Below, in pieces: positions 55,971-64,000 of a stretch of DNA of 64,000 nucleotides. How positions within the stretch are numbered: the first letter of the stretch is position 1; the number at the start of each line of letters is the position of its first letter. The notes beneath the pieces are model-generated. The model saw only the letters and a program-made list of their open reading frames with translations. It was not told the DNA's origin and did not search any database. The translations under genes and the position numbers were made by a program. The stretch lies in assembly GCF_023656415.1 (NCBI RefSeq), contig NZ_JAMOIL010000016.1, positions 79,831 to 143,830 on the forward strand, in the 5' to 3' direction. The DNA comes from Nocardioides bruguierae. Its GTDB lineage: Bacteria > Actinomycetota > Actinomycetes > Propionibacteriales > Nocardioidaceae.

Positions 55971-56122
55971 CGGACGTGGCCGGGGTGTCGGGCGGGGTGA
56001 CAGACTGACCCCGAGCGCGGTGCCCCGGGGGTCGGGTGCCCCGCCGCCGTCCGTGCTCGAGAGAGCCACCCGCGCGGGGACGCCGCGCGGTGAACCACCG
56101 CACCAGGAACTGAGGAGCCGCG

Positions 56123-57109
56123 TTGCCGCGCGACGACGAGCACATCCCGAGCCCCCTCGAGCAGGCCATCCTCGGGGACCTGCCCGTGCTCACCTCGCCG
56201 GAGGTCGCGGAGTGGGCCGGCGTGCCCTCCGACCAGGCGCGACGCCTGTGGCGCGCGCTGGGCTTCCCGGAGTACGCCGACGACGTGGCGGCCTTCCTGC
56301 CCTCCGACGCCGAGGCGGTGCGGACGCTGGGGGAGGTGACCCGCTCCGGGCTGCTGAGCTTCGACCTGGCCGTGAACCTCACGCGGGCGCTGGGCCAGAC
56401 GATGGCGCGCCTGGCGGACTGGGAGGTCTCGGCCATGGTGCAGCGCGTGGAGGAGATCCAGGCCACCGACCCCGAGCACGGCAGCCGGGTGGACGCGGCG
56501 CTGGAGCTGGTCTCGGGCTTCACCAAGCCGTTCGAGGAGCTGCTCATCTACGCCTGGCGGCGACACCTGGCCGCCGCCGCCGGCCGGATCGAGGCCCTGG
56601 GCTCGGAGGACGCCGACCTGCACACCGTCAGCCAGACGATCGGCTTCGCCGACATCGTCGGGTTCACGGCGCTGTCCAACACGCTGACCCAGGAGCGGAT
56701 CGGCGACCTGGTCGAGCTGTTCGAGACCCGGTGCGCCGACGTCGTCTCCTCCCAGCGGGGCCGGATCATCAAGTCCATCGGCGACTCCGTGCTCTTCGTC
56801 AACGACGATGTCGAGCGCGCCTACGACACCGCCGAGGGGATCATCAACGTCATCGGCCGCGACTCCCGGATGCCCGACGTCCGGGTGGGCCTGGCCACCG
56901 GCAGCGTGGTCATGCGGATGGGCGACGTGTTCGGACCGCCGGTGAACATGGCCGCCCGGCTCACGAACGTGGCCCGACGCAACCGGATCATCGTCGACGC
57001 GGAGACCGCTGAGCGCCTGCCGGACGACCGGTTCGAGACCCGCCACCTCGCTGCTCGGCCGGTGCGCGGGTTCGGCATCGTGGAACCGCTTGCGGTGCGT
57101 CGCCGCTGA
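56123..57109 (+). CDS. Class III adenylate cyclase with N-terminal regulatory domain
   Basis: 328 residues, soluble. Residues ~20-150 are a helical regulatory domain of the Rv2212/Rv1264 type (LTSPEVAEWAGVPSDQARRL). The catalytic domain (~165-325) keeps all key residues: metal Asp in FADIVGFT and GDSVLF, Lys in IIKSIGD (adenine), and Asn/Arg in PPVNMAARL. So ATP cyclisation to cAMP is likely. Start is TTG with GAGGAG five bases upstream, usual for weakly made regulators. The domain type senses pH or fatty acids in mycobacteria; that is family knowledge, not proof here. Confidence 0.93.
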   Translation: MPRDDEHIPSPLEQAILGDLPVLTSPEVAEWAGVPSDQARRLWRALGFPEYADDVAAFLPSDAEAVRTLGEVTRSGLLSFDLAVNLTRALGQTMARLADWEVSAMVQRVEEIQATDPEHGSRVDAALELVSGFTKPFEELLIYAWRRHLAAAAGRIEALGSEDADLHTVSQTIGFADIVGFTALSNTLTQERIGDLVELFETRCADVVSSQRGRIIKSIGDSVLFVNDDVERAYDTAEGIINVIGRDSRMPDVRVGLATGSVVMRMGDVFGPPVNMAARLTNVARRNRIIVDAETAERLPDDRFETRHLAARPVRGFGIVEPLAVRRR

Positions 57110-57391
57110 CGGGACACGCCCGGTCCGCAAGCGTGCACGACCGTCCACCCGAGAGGTGGATCACTGGTGAACGCCCCTGCGACGTGGTAGTGCCACCACC
57201 ACCGCGTCAAGCGTTTCCTGCGTTCTGACCTGCAAGAATGCAAACGGCACGCAAAAAGAGGTTGTCGGTGTCCTTTACCTGCCGTCTTCATGGGGCGTGC
57301 ACGCCTGTCGGGCATTCCTGACCTGAAGATGTCACTGCCCATTGTGGCCAAGGGGTGGGTGCCGGCCGATCTCTTTGCTTACCCTGAGGTC
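57110..57391. other. AT-richer intergenic region before the winged-helix regulator
   Basis: 282 bases, notably less GC-rich (GCAAGAATGCAAACGGCAC, CGCAAAAAGAGG). TACCCT (57380-57385) ends six bases before the GTG of the next gene. The frame is open upstream to 57290, so a longer product is possible, but no ribosome site favours it. Confidence 0.5.
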
Positions 57392-57703
57392 GTGATCAAG
57401 GTTCAGAACATCTCCCTCGACCCGGAGTCGCGTCGCGCGTGGCGCGGGCCCGACGAGGTCGCGCTCTCCCGCAAGGAGTTCGACCTCGTCCACGCCCTCA
57501 TCACCCGGGCCGGCGACATCGTGACGCGTGACGAGCTCATGCGCGACGTGTGGCACACGTCCTTCTGGACGTCGTCGAAGACCATCGACGTCCACCTCGG
57601 GTGGGTGCGACGCAAGCTCGGCGACGACAGCCGCAGCCCGCACCTCATCACCACGATCCGCGGCAAGGGCCTGCGCTTCGAGAAGGCCACCCCTGCGGCC
57701 TGA
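57392..57703 (+). CDS. Stand-alone OmpR-type winged-helix regulator
   Basis: 103 residues made only of the Trans_reg_C DNA-binding domain: ALSRKEFDLVHALITRAGD (strand-helix), VTRDELMRDVWHT, KTIDVHLGWVRRKLGDD (recognition helix) and TIRGKGLRFE (wing). There is no receiver domain in frame. GTG six bases after TACCCT, so leaderless. It must be controlled by abundance, a partner or the preceding AT-rich region. It is separate from purK by a hairpin. Confidence 0.88.
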   Translation: MIKVQNISLDPESRRAWRGPDEVALSRKEFDLVHALITRAGDIVTRDELMRDVWHTSFWTSSKTIDVHLGWVRRKLGDDSRSPHLITTIRGKGLRFEKATPAA

Positions 57704-57781
57704 GCCTCCCTCGACGGAGACTCCACCCCCCCAGCACGACCCAGCACGACCCAGCAGGGCCCGGCACCACCTCCCCGCACC

Positions 57782-57806
57782 CAGCCCCGGCCACCGGCCG
57801 GGGCTG
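57782..57806 (+). terminator. Hairpin after the winged-helix gene
   Basis: CAGCCCCGGCC-ACC-GGCCGGGGCTG, exact arms with a three-base loop, 78 nt after the stop. Confidence 0.7.
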
Positions 57807-57886
57807 CGTGCGTCCGGACCCTCCGTGCGTCCCACCGCCGCGTGCGACTTCCCGGCTGCGGCGCCCCGCCGCCTACGCTGGCCCCC

Positions 57887-59080
57887 GTGCCCGACACGTC
57901 CCACCCCGACCGCAACCCCCTGGCCCCCACCCTCGCCGTGATCGGCGGCGGCCAGCTCGCCCGGATGATGGCCCAGCCGGCCCTCGCGCTCGCCCTGCCG
58001 CTGCGCCTGCTGGCCGAGGCTCCCGGCGTCTCGGCCGCCCAGGTCATCGTCGACCACGAGGTCGGCGACTACCGCGACCTCGACGCCCTGCGGGCGATCA
58101 CCGAGGGCTGCGCCGTGGTCACCTTCGACCACGAGCACGTGCCCACCGACCACCTGCGGGCCCTGGAGGCCGACGGCGTGGCCGTGCGACCCGGTCCGGA
58201 CGCCCTCGTGCACGCCCAGGACAAGGCGGTCATGCGGGAGCGGCTCGGCGCCCTCGGGGTGCCCTGCCCGCGCAACGCGGTGGTCGCCGACACCGCGGAG
58301 GTCGAGGAGTTCGGGTTCCCGTGCGTCCTCAAGACCACCCGCGGCGGCTACGACGGCAAGGGCGTGTGGGTCGTCCGCTTGGCCGCGGACTGCACCGAGC
58401 CGTTCGAGACCGCCCGGCGGAGCGGGGTGCGCATCCTGGCCGAGGAGCTCGTCGACTTCTCCCGCGAGCTCTCCGCCATCGTCGTCCGCTCGCCCTCCGG
58501 GCAGGCCGCCGCCTACCCGGTGGTGCAGACGACGCAGCTCGACGGCATCTGCCACGAGGTCGTCGCCCCCGCGCCGGACCTGTCGGAGGAGCTGGCCGGG
58601 CAGGCCCAGCAGCTGGCGCTGCGCGTGGCCGGCGAGCTCGGCGTCACCGGCGTGCTGGCCGTGGAGCTCTTCGAGACCCGCGACGGCCGCATCCTCGTCA
58701 ACGAGCTGGCCATGCGCCCGCACAACACCGGCCACTGGACGCAGGACGGCGCGGTCACCTCGCAGTTCGAGAACCACCTGCGCGCGGTGATGGACCTCCC
58801 GCTCGGCTCGCCCGCCCCGCGGGCGCCCTGGTCGGTGATGGTCAACATCCTCGGCGGCCCCGAGCCGGACGGCGAGGGCCCCGGGCGCCTCTACGACGGC
58901 TACCCGCACGCCCTCGCCCGCGACCCGCACCTGCGGGTGCACCTGTACGGCAAGGAGTCCCGGCCCGGCCGCAAGGTCGGGCACGTCAACGTCTACGGCG
59001 ACGACCTCGAGGACTGCCTCGAGCGCGCGCGCCACGCCGCGGCCTGGTTCCGCGGCGACCTCGGCAACGAGAGCGAGTGA
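57887..59080 (+). CDS. purK: 5-(carboxyamino)imidazole ribonucleotide synthase
   Basis: 397 residues, ATP-grasp enzyme that carboxylates AIR on N5 in purine synthesis. VIGGGQLARMM is the PurK N-terminus, LKTTRGGYDGKGVWVV the ATP/phosphate loop, and ELAMRPHNTGHWT the conserved metal and product loop. GTG at 57887 lies seven bases after TACGCT (leaderless). Its unstable product is used by PurE, encoded three bases after the stop. Confidence 0.97.
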   Translation: MPDTSHPDRNPLAPTLAVIGGGQLARMMAQPALALALPLRLLAEAPGVSAAQVIVDHEVGDYRDLDALRAITEGCAVVTFDHEHVPTDHLRALEADGVAVRPGPDALVHAQDKAVMRERLGALGVPCPRNAVVADTAEVEEFGFPCVLKTTRGGYDGKGVWVVRLAADCTEPFETARRSGVRILAEELVDFSRELSAIVVRSPSGQAAAYPVVQTTQLDGICHEVVAPAPDLSEELAGQAQQLALRVAGELGVTGVLAVELFETRDGRILVNELAMRPHNTGHWTQDGAVTSQFENHLRAVMDLPLGSPAPRAPWSVMVNILGGPEPDGEGPGRLYDGYPHALARDPHLRVHLYGKESRPGRKVGHVNVYGDDLEDCLERARHAAAWFRGDLGNESE

Positions 59081-59083
59081 ACG

Positions 59084-59644
59084 ATGAGTGAGTCCAGCAC
59101 CACCCCGAGAAGCACCACCCCGCACAGCACCGCCCCCCGCGTCGGCATCGTCATGGGGTCCGACTCCGACTGGCCCGTGATGGAGGCCGCGGCGAAGGCC
59201 TGCGAGGAGTTCGGCGTCGCCTACGAGGCCGACGTGGTCTCGGCGCACCGGATGCCGACCGAGATGGTCACCTACGGCCGCGAGGCCGCCGGGCGTGGCC
59301 TGCAGGTGATCATCGCGGGCGCCGGCGGCGCCGCGCACCTGCCCGGCATGCTCGCCGCGCTCACCCCGCTGCCGGTGATCGGGGTGCCCGTGCCGCTGAA
59401 GTACCTCGACGGCATGGACTCGCTGCTCTCCATCGTCCAGATGCCCGCCGGCGTCCCCGTGGCCACCGTGGCCATCGGCAACGCCCGCAACGCCGGCCTG
59501 CTCGCGGTGCGGGTGCTGGCGGCCTCCGACGCCGGTCTGCGGGAGAAGATGGAGGCCTTCCAGGCCGAGCTGCACGACGCGGCCACCGCCAAGGGCGAGG
59601 CCGTCCGACGGGCCTCGGCACCGGCCCAGCGACTGGGCTTCTGA
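59084..59644 (+). CDS. purE: N5-CAIR mutase
   Basis: 186 residues, class I PurE, moving the carboxylate from N5 to C4 of the imidazole. [13 protein letters not shown] is the phosphate loop, SAHRMPTEM holds the catalytic His, [14 protein letters not shown] follows. A Ser/Thr-rich 18-residue head is extra. Follows purK by three bases in one operon; ATG lies within a TGAACGATG junction. Confidence 0.97.
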   Translation: MSESSTTPRSTTPHSTAPRVGIVMGSDSDWPVMEAAAKACEEFGVAYEADVVSAHRMPTEMVTYGREAAGRGLQVIIAGAGGAAHLPGMLAALTPLPVIGVPVPLKYLDGMDSLLSIVQMPAGVPVATVAIGNARNAGLLAVRVLAASDAGLREKMEAFQAELHDAATAKGEAVRRASAPAQRLGF

Positions 59645-59667
59645 GCCCCGCCGCGGGCGGGCAGGCG

Positions 59668-60942
59668 ATGGGCGAGCGCGGACGCGGCGGGGCAGCGCCC
59701 GCCGACCGGCCGACCGGCGCCACGCCCGCGGCCGCCGGCCCGCGGGCGGACCGGGTCGGCGGCCCCGCGCGCCTGATCGGCGTCGACCTCGCCCGCCTGC
59801 TCGCGCTGCTGGCGATGATGGCCACGCACCTGGTCTCGGTCGCGAACGACGACGGGACGCCCTCCGCGGTCGGCTGGTGGTTCAGCGGACGCGCCTCCGC
59901 GCTGTTCGCCGTCCTGGCCGGGGTGAGCCTGGCACTCCTCTCGGGGCGCACCCGCCCCGCGCGCGGTCGGGCCTGGGCCCGGGCGGCCGCGGGGCTCCTC
60001 GCCCGCGCGCTGGTCGTCGGGGCCGTCGGGCTGGTGCTGGGAGGGCTCGACTCCGGGATCGCGGTGATCCTGGTGAACTACGCGGTGCTCTTCGTCCTGG
60101 GTGCGCTGCTGGTGCCGCTCGGCGCCCGGGTCCTGCTCGGGCTCGCGCTGGTCTGGGTCGTGCTCGGCCCCGTGCTGCTCCAGGTGCTGCGTCCGCTGCT
60201 GCCCGAGCGCGGGTCGGCGAGCCCGTCGCTGGACTCCCTGGCGGAGCCCGGCCACCTCCTGGCCGAGCTGCTGGTGACCGGCTACTACCCGGTCGTGGCG
60301 TGGCTGGCCTACCTGCTGCTCGGCATGGGCATCGGGCGGCTCGACCTGGCCCGGCTGCGCACCGAGGTGCTGGCCGCGGCCGCGGTCGGGGGAGTGGTCG
60401 TGGCCGCCCTCGTCACCTCCGTCGCGCACGGGCTCATGCGCCTGCCCGTCGTCCTGGACGCCCTGGGCACCTCCGCGCCGCTCGGCCAGGGCGGCGAGGT
60501 CACCCCGCCGGCGGAGATGCTGCGGCTCCTGGTCGACACCGGCATGTTCGGACAGACCCCCACGGACGGCTCCTGGGCCTGGCTGCTCGTGCTGGCCCCG
60601 CACGCCAGCACCCCGCCCGACCTGGCGGCCACCATGGCCTCGTCGGTCGCGGTGCTCGCGGCGTGCCTGCTGCTCGAGCGCGGTGCGCGGGCGGCCGGCG
60701 CACCTCTCGCCCGGGCGCTCGCCGTGCTGTCGGGCGCCGGGGCGGCCACGCTGAGCGGCTACACGCTGCACGTGGTGCTGACCACCGGCACGGGCACCGG
60801 CGCGGGGGCGCAGGCCTGGGCCCAGCAGGCGCTGCTGCTCGTCGTCCTGGGAGCCGCCCTGGTGCTGGCCGGCCTCCGCGGCCCGCTGGAGGCCGTCGCG
60901 GCCCGGCTGGCGGCGGCAGCCCGACGCCTCGTGCCGGGGTGA
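59668..60942 (+). CDS. Polytopic membrane protein, heparan-N-acetyltransferase-like (DUF1624/DUF418 type)
   Basis: 424 residues with ten or so spans. The first span region RLIGVDLARLLALLAMMATH with the Asp and the His, then SGRASALFAVLAGVSLAL, is the signature of the heparan-alpha-glucosaminide N-acetyltransferase catalytic domain, which carries acyl groups across membranes. The C-terminus contains DUF418-like LSGYTLHVVL. Follows purE by 23 bases and may share its message. Acceptor unknown. Confidence 0.8.
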   Translation: MGERGRGGAAPADRPTGATPAAAGPRADRVGGPARLIGVDLARLLALLAMMATHLVSVANDDGTPSAVGWWFSGRASALFAVLAGVSLALLSGRTRPARGRAWARAAAGLLARALVVGAVGLVLGGLDSGIAVILVNYAVLFVLGALLVPLGARVLLGLALVWVVLGPVLLQVLRPLLPERGSASPSLDSLAEPGHLLAELLVTGYYPVVAWLAYLLLGMGIGRLDLARLRTEVLAAAAVGGVVVAALVTSVAHGLMRLPVVLDALGTSAPLGQGGEVTPPAEMLRLLVDTGMFGQTPTDGSWAWLLVLAPHASTPPDLAATMASSVAVLAACLLLERGARAAGAPLARALAVLSGAGAATLSGYTLHVVLTTGTGTGAGAQAWAQQALLLVVLGAALVLAGLRGPLEAVAARLAAAARRLVPG

Positions 60943-61192
60943 GGTGCGGCGGTCCAGACCGGACGGCCGGGTGCTCATACCTCGGGCGCGAGCGGGTACT
61001 GCTCCTCTCGTCCGGGCGTCCCCCCGTCCCCCCTGCGGACGCCTCGGTCGTCCCCGCCGCCCCTGAGGGCACCGATGTTCCCCCCAAGTCACCGGTGCCG
61101 CAGGGGCGGCTCCACGTCGGGTGCGCTGCGGGAGCGGGCCGACCACCTGAGAGGGTGGGATGAGCGGCCGGCCCCGCGGGAACCGTGGGGGC

Positions 61193-61738
61193 ATGGCTAC
61201 CGACCTCCACTACACCGCTCCCGGCCTCAGCGACGCCGACGCCCAGCGCGTCGTCGAGCTCCTCCAGGGCCGCCTCCACGCCTGCAACGACCTGCACCTG
61301 ACGCTGAAGCACGTGCACTGGAACGTGGTGGGCCCCCACTTCATCGCCGTGCACGAGATGATCGACCCGCAGGTCGAGGCCGTGCGTGGCTTCGCCGACG
61401 ACCTCGCCGAGCGGATCGCGACCCTGGGCGGCTCCCCGAAGGGCACGCCCGGCTCGATCGTGGGCGAGCGCGAGTGGGACGACTACTCCATCGGCCGTGC
61501 GAGCACCCAGGAGCACCTCGCGGCGCTGGACGTCGTCTACACCGGCGTCATCACCACCTACCGCGCCAACCTCAAGGAGCTGGACGACCTCGACCTGGTC
61601 ACCCAGGACATGTTCATCGCCCAGACCGAGCAGCTCGAGCTGTTCCACTGGTTCGTCCGGGCCCACCTGGAGGACAAGGGTGGCCGCCTGGCCACCGACG
61701 GCGCCACGAGCGAGAAGGGCGCGGCGGCCTCCGTCTGA
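61193..61738 (+). CDS. dps: Dps family ferritin-like protein
   Basis: 181 residues, the DNA-protection/iron-storage dodecamer subunit. Ferroxidase residues are visible in HVHWNVVGPHF (His, His) and EMIDPQVEAVRGFADDLAERI (Asp, Glu). The tail is Lys/Gly/Ala. ATG at 61193 gives the standard length; an ATG at 61160 with GAGAGGG upstream would add 11 residues. Followed by a strong hairpin. Close to a SigF-like sigma gene, suggesting stress-linked expression (inferred). Confidence 0.93.
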   Translation: MATDLHYTAPGLSDADAQRVVELLQGRLHACNDLHLTLKHVHWNVVGPHFIAVHEMIDPQVEAVRGFADDLAERIATLGGSPKGTPGSIVGEREWDDYSIGRASTQEHLAALDVVYTGVITTYRANLKELDDLDLVTQDMFIAQTEQLELFHWFVRAHLEDKGGRLATDGATSEKGAAASV

Positions 61739-61756
61739 GCAGCGAGGCTCCCGCAC

Positions 61757-61788
61757 CGGGCCGTCCTCCCTCGTGGGAGGGCGGCCCG
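61757..61788 (+). terminator. Hairpin after dps
   Basis: CGGGCCGTCCTCCC-TCGT-GGGAGGGCGGCCCG, one mismatch, 18 nt after the stop. Confidence 0.8.
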
Positions 61789-62027
61789 TCTGCGTGCCGG
61801 GAGCAGGCCGGGCGCGTGCTGGTACGGACGTTCTTTACCTTCTCGCTGCGCGAGCCGGTGCACCCGTGTCACGATCAGGGGGCAGGACGACGGGTGCCCC
61901 AGCGCCCGGGCGGCGTGCCCGACCGGTGCACGACCGCACAACGAGCGTGACCCCGGCTGCTCGGTCGTGCGCCCCGGCGCGCGTCCCGTCGTCGGTGTCG
62001 TGCCTGGTGCACCGAGGTGGTGAGCGC

Positions 62028-62879
62028 ATGAGCACGGCCCAGGAGTCGCCGGCCGACCCGGCCGCGGTCGCGGCGGTGGTCGGCGACGCGGCTCGCGCGC
62101 CTCGTCCCCGGGCCTCCGAGGCGGCCCGGCGCCAGGTGCGCACCGCCCGCCTCCTGCTCCGCGCACGGGCGTGCTCGGCCGAGCGTCGCGCCGCCTACGA
62201 GGCCGAGGTCGTCGCGCTGCACCTCGGTCTCTCCCAGGACCTCGCGCGTCGCTACCGGGGGAGGGGGATCGCGGACGAGGACCTGCTGCAGGTGGCCAGC
62301 CTGGGGCTGGTCAAGGCCGTCCGCGGCTACGACCCGACCCTGGGGCACGACTTCGTCGGCTACGCGGTGCCGACGATCCTGGGTGAGCTGCGCCGCAGCT
62401 TCCGCGACACCGGCTGGTCGGTGCGCCCGCCCCGCTCCCTCCAGGAGCTCGTGGTGCGCGTGGCGCCCACGGAGTCCGACCTGTTCCAGCGCCTCGGCCG
62501 GCCGCCGCACGAGGCCGAGCTGGCGGCGGCGCTGGGCGTGGGGCCCGAGGAGCTGCGCGAGGCGCGCGCCGCGGCGACCTGCTTCCGCAGCGACTCGCTG
62601 GACGAGCCGGCCTCGGCCGCCGACGCGGCCACCCCGGTCTCCGCGTTCCTCGGCGCCGTGGACCCGGCCTTCGGCCACGCCGAGGCGCGCCTCGCGCTCG
62701 CCGCTGCCGTGCGCGTGCTGGGCCCGCGGGAGCGGCGCATCGTGCAGCTGCGGTTCTTCGCCGGCCGCACCCAGGCCGAGATCGGGGCGGAGCTGGGCAT
62801 CAGCCAGGAGCAGGTCTCGCGGCTGCTGGGCCGCATCCTGCGCCGCCTGCGCCTCGAGCTGGGGCTCGACGCCGCCTGA
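62028..62879 (+). CDS. SigB/SigF family RNA polymerase sigma factor
   Basis: 283 residues. A helical Ala/Arg-rich head (~60), region 2 (EDLLQVASLGLVKAVRGYDP, FVGYAVPTILGELRRSFRDTGW), region 3 (VRPPRSLQELVVRV, RPPHEAELAAALGV) and region 4 (RRIVQLRFFAGRTQAEIGAELG, SQEQVSRLLGRIL). RPPRS after region 2 is typical for SigF. ATG with GAGGTGG upstream. No anti-sigma or antagonist gene is next to it, which is unusual for the group. Confidence 0.92.
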   Translation: MSTAQESPADPAAVAAVVGDAARAPRPRASEAARRQVRTARLLLRARACSAERRAAYEAEVVALHLGLSQDLARRYRGRGIADEDLLQVASLGLVKAVRGYDPTLGHDFVGYAVPTILGELRRSFRDTGWSVRPPRSLQELVVRVAPTESDLFQRLGRPPHEAELAAALGVGPEELREARAAATCFRSDSLDEPASAADAATPVSAFLGAVDPAFGHAEARLALAAAVRVLGPRERRIVQLRFFAGRTQAEIGAELGISQEQVSRLLGRILRRLRLELGLDAA

Positions 62880-62940
62880 CCCCCCGCCTGACCCCCCGCC
62901 GGCGTCCTCGGACGGGTCCGGTGGGCCGGGGTGGACGCGG

Positions 62941-64000
62941 TCAGCTGCCCTCGTTGCCCTCGATGCCGGTCGGGGTGCACAGACCGTCGGGGATCGACTC
63001 GGTGTCGTCCTCGATGATGGCGGTGAACATCTGCGTGGAGCGCTCGGGGTCCCAGTGCACCGCGAGGTCCGCGATCGGCACGCCGCAGGTCAGGCCCGCG
63101 TCGCCGTCCACCTGGGTCATCGCCATCGCCCACAGCCCGGCGTTCCACCAGTGCTGGCCCTCGCCGAAGCCGAAGGTGTCGGTGACGGCCATGTTGAGGT
63201 TCCAGTAGCGGACGGGGTTGAGCACCGACCAGGGGGAGAGCACCTTGTCGCCCACGGCGGAGACGACCTCGCGCTGGTGCTTGGCCCGGTCGATGTCGCC
63301 GAGGCCGCTGATGTGCCGGGAGCGGGCGTAGCCGAGCGCGGTCGTGCCGTCGGCCTCCTGGCAGCCCTTCTTCACGTCGAGGTTGGCCAGCGGGTCGACC
63401 ATGTCCTGGGTCGGGCAGATCTCGATGCCGCCGACGGCGTCGACGACGCTGACGAGGCCGCCCAGGCCGATCTCCACGTACTGGTCGACCCGGATGCCGG
63501 TGTTCTGCTCGATGGTGCGCACCAGCAGGCGCGGGCCGCCGTAGGCGTAGGCCGCGTTGATCTTGGTCGTGCCGTAGCCGGGCACCTCGACCAGCGAGTC
63601 CCGGGGGATCGACATCAGCAGGTTCGGCCCCGAGCCGGTGTGCAGCAGCATGATCGTGTCGGTGCGGCGACCGGCGGCGTTGCCGGTGCCGTACTCCTGG
63701 CGCTGCTCCTTGGTGAGCCCGGCCCGCGAGTCACTGCCCACCAGCAGGTAGGTGGTGCCGGGCTGCTCGTCCGGCCGGTTCGCCGACGGCTCGAAGTTTC
63801 GCTCGGTCACCTGGGTCCAGGCGTAGATCGGGGTGCCGATCAGGAACGCCAGCCACAGCACCAGCACGATCGCCAGGTAGCGCACGCGGAAGCGCGGACG
63901 GCGGCGCCCCGACCGTTCTCGGGGGGAGCCGGGGCCGCCCGGGCCGCCCGGGCCGCCGGGCCCGCCGGGCCCGCTGGGGCCGTCGGGCCCGCGCGGCGGC
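62941..64000 (-). CDS. LytR-CpsA-Psr (LCP) family protein, N-terminus cut by window edge
   Basis: The window holds about 353 residues of the C-terminal part. A cytoplasmic Gly/Pro repeat head (GPSGPGGPGGPGGPGGPG) runs to the edge, then basic RRRPRFRV, one span (YLAIVLVLWLAFLIGTPIY) and the extracellular LCP domain: GSDSRAGLTKEQ, GRRTDTIMLLH, SIPRDSLVEVPG, KINAAYAYGG and DAVGGIEI, all phosphate-polymer transferase motifs. LCP enzymes attach teichoic acids or arabinogalactan-like polymers to peptidoglycan. The true start lies beyond 64000; GTG at 63885 is only an internal option. Confidence 0.93.
   Translation of the reverse strand, partial: PPRGPDGPSGPGGPGGPGGPGGPGSPRERSGRRRPRFRVRYLAIVLVLWLAFLIGTPIYAWTQVTERNFEPSANRPDEQPGTTYLLVGSDSRAGLTKEQRQEYGTGNAAGRRTDTIMLLHTGSGPNLLMSIPRDSLVEVPGYGTTKINAAYAYGGPRLLVRTIEQNTGIRVDQYVEIGLGGLVSVVDAVGGIEICPTQDMVDPLANLDVKKGCQEADGTTALGYARSRHISGLGDIDRAKHQREVVSAVGDKVLSPWSVLNPVRYWNLNMAVTDTFGFGEGQHWWNAGLWAMAMTQVDGDAGLTCGVPIADLAVHWDPERSTQMFTAIIEDDTESIPDGLCTPTGIEGNEGS

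Noticed and set aside
61739..62027. A sigma-F-type promoter (GTTT-N-GGGTA-like) before the sigma factor gene
   Set aside because: GTTCTTTACC at ~61830 is suggestive, but no partner hexamer at proper spacing was found.

Overview
The window reads as chromosomal DNA of a high-GC, aerobic actinobacterium, most likely of the Nocardioidaceae (Nocardioides-like). The basis is very strong G/C third-position bias, many GTG and some TTG starts, actinobacterial families (acyl-CoA carboxylase alpha/beta/epsilon, an LpdA-type quinone reductase, an amphi-Trp protein, a SigF-like sigma factor), and a leaderless-start grammar (TANNNT about 6-9 nt before ATG/GTG) at many genes. I see no rRNA, tRNA, CRISPR, insertion sequence or prophage. 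The family-level taxonomy is inference.

Layout. 1-682 (-): two small WXG100/ESX-like proteins, the first cut by the window edge. 900-3997 (+): an M20 amidohydrolase, a lipoprotein and a secreted protein. 4117-9409 (-): a complete BMP-type nucleoside ABC importer (lipoprotein, ATPase, two permeases). 9776-26433: a long nucleoside-salvage neighbourhood (cytidine deaminase, thymidine phosphorylase, adenosine deaminase, uridine-kinase-like P-loop protein, deoxyribose-phosphate aldolase, phosphopentomutase/phosphomannomutase, purine nucleoside phosphorylase). It is interleaved with a P450, a DedA-like protein, an ATP-grasp enzyme, a methyltransferase, a MaoC protein, a C39-like cysteine peptidase, a MerR/aldo-keto reductase pair and a TetR/heme oxygenase pair. 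Together the importer and enzymes can take up nucleosides, free the bases, and send the pentose through deoxyribose/ribose 5-phosphate to central metabolism.

26479-34033: dihydrolipoyl dehydrogenase, an LpdA-like quinone reductase, a tandem pair of unknown paralogues carrying a C-x5-H...C signature, a tandem pair of SpoIID/LytB proteins and a small amphi-Trp protein. 34080-35879: a BenE-type transporter divergent from an XRE-cupin regulator across a striking double operator. 35944-46905: pyruvate carboxylase, two PH-domain membrane proteins, acyl-CoA carboxylase alpha, a chemoreceptor and an acyl-CoA dehydrogenase behind a perfect inverted repeat.

47025-52719: GtrA, Maf, a membrane-anchored GH6 glycosidase, an orphan OmpR-type regulator, and a GT2 synthase plus lipoprotein operon preceded by three helically phased CTCAAGA repeats. 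This may be a regulated exopolysaccharide (perhaps beta-glucan) locus. 52923-55893: acyl-CoA carboxylase epsilon and beta, with divergent biotin ligase. 56123-64000: a class III adenylate cyclase, a stand-alone winged-helix regulator, purK-purE, an acyltransferase-like membrane protein, Dps, a SigF-like sigma factor and an LCP-family cell-wall ligase cut by the right edge.
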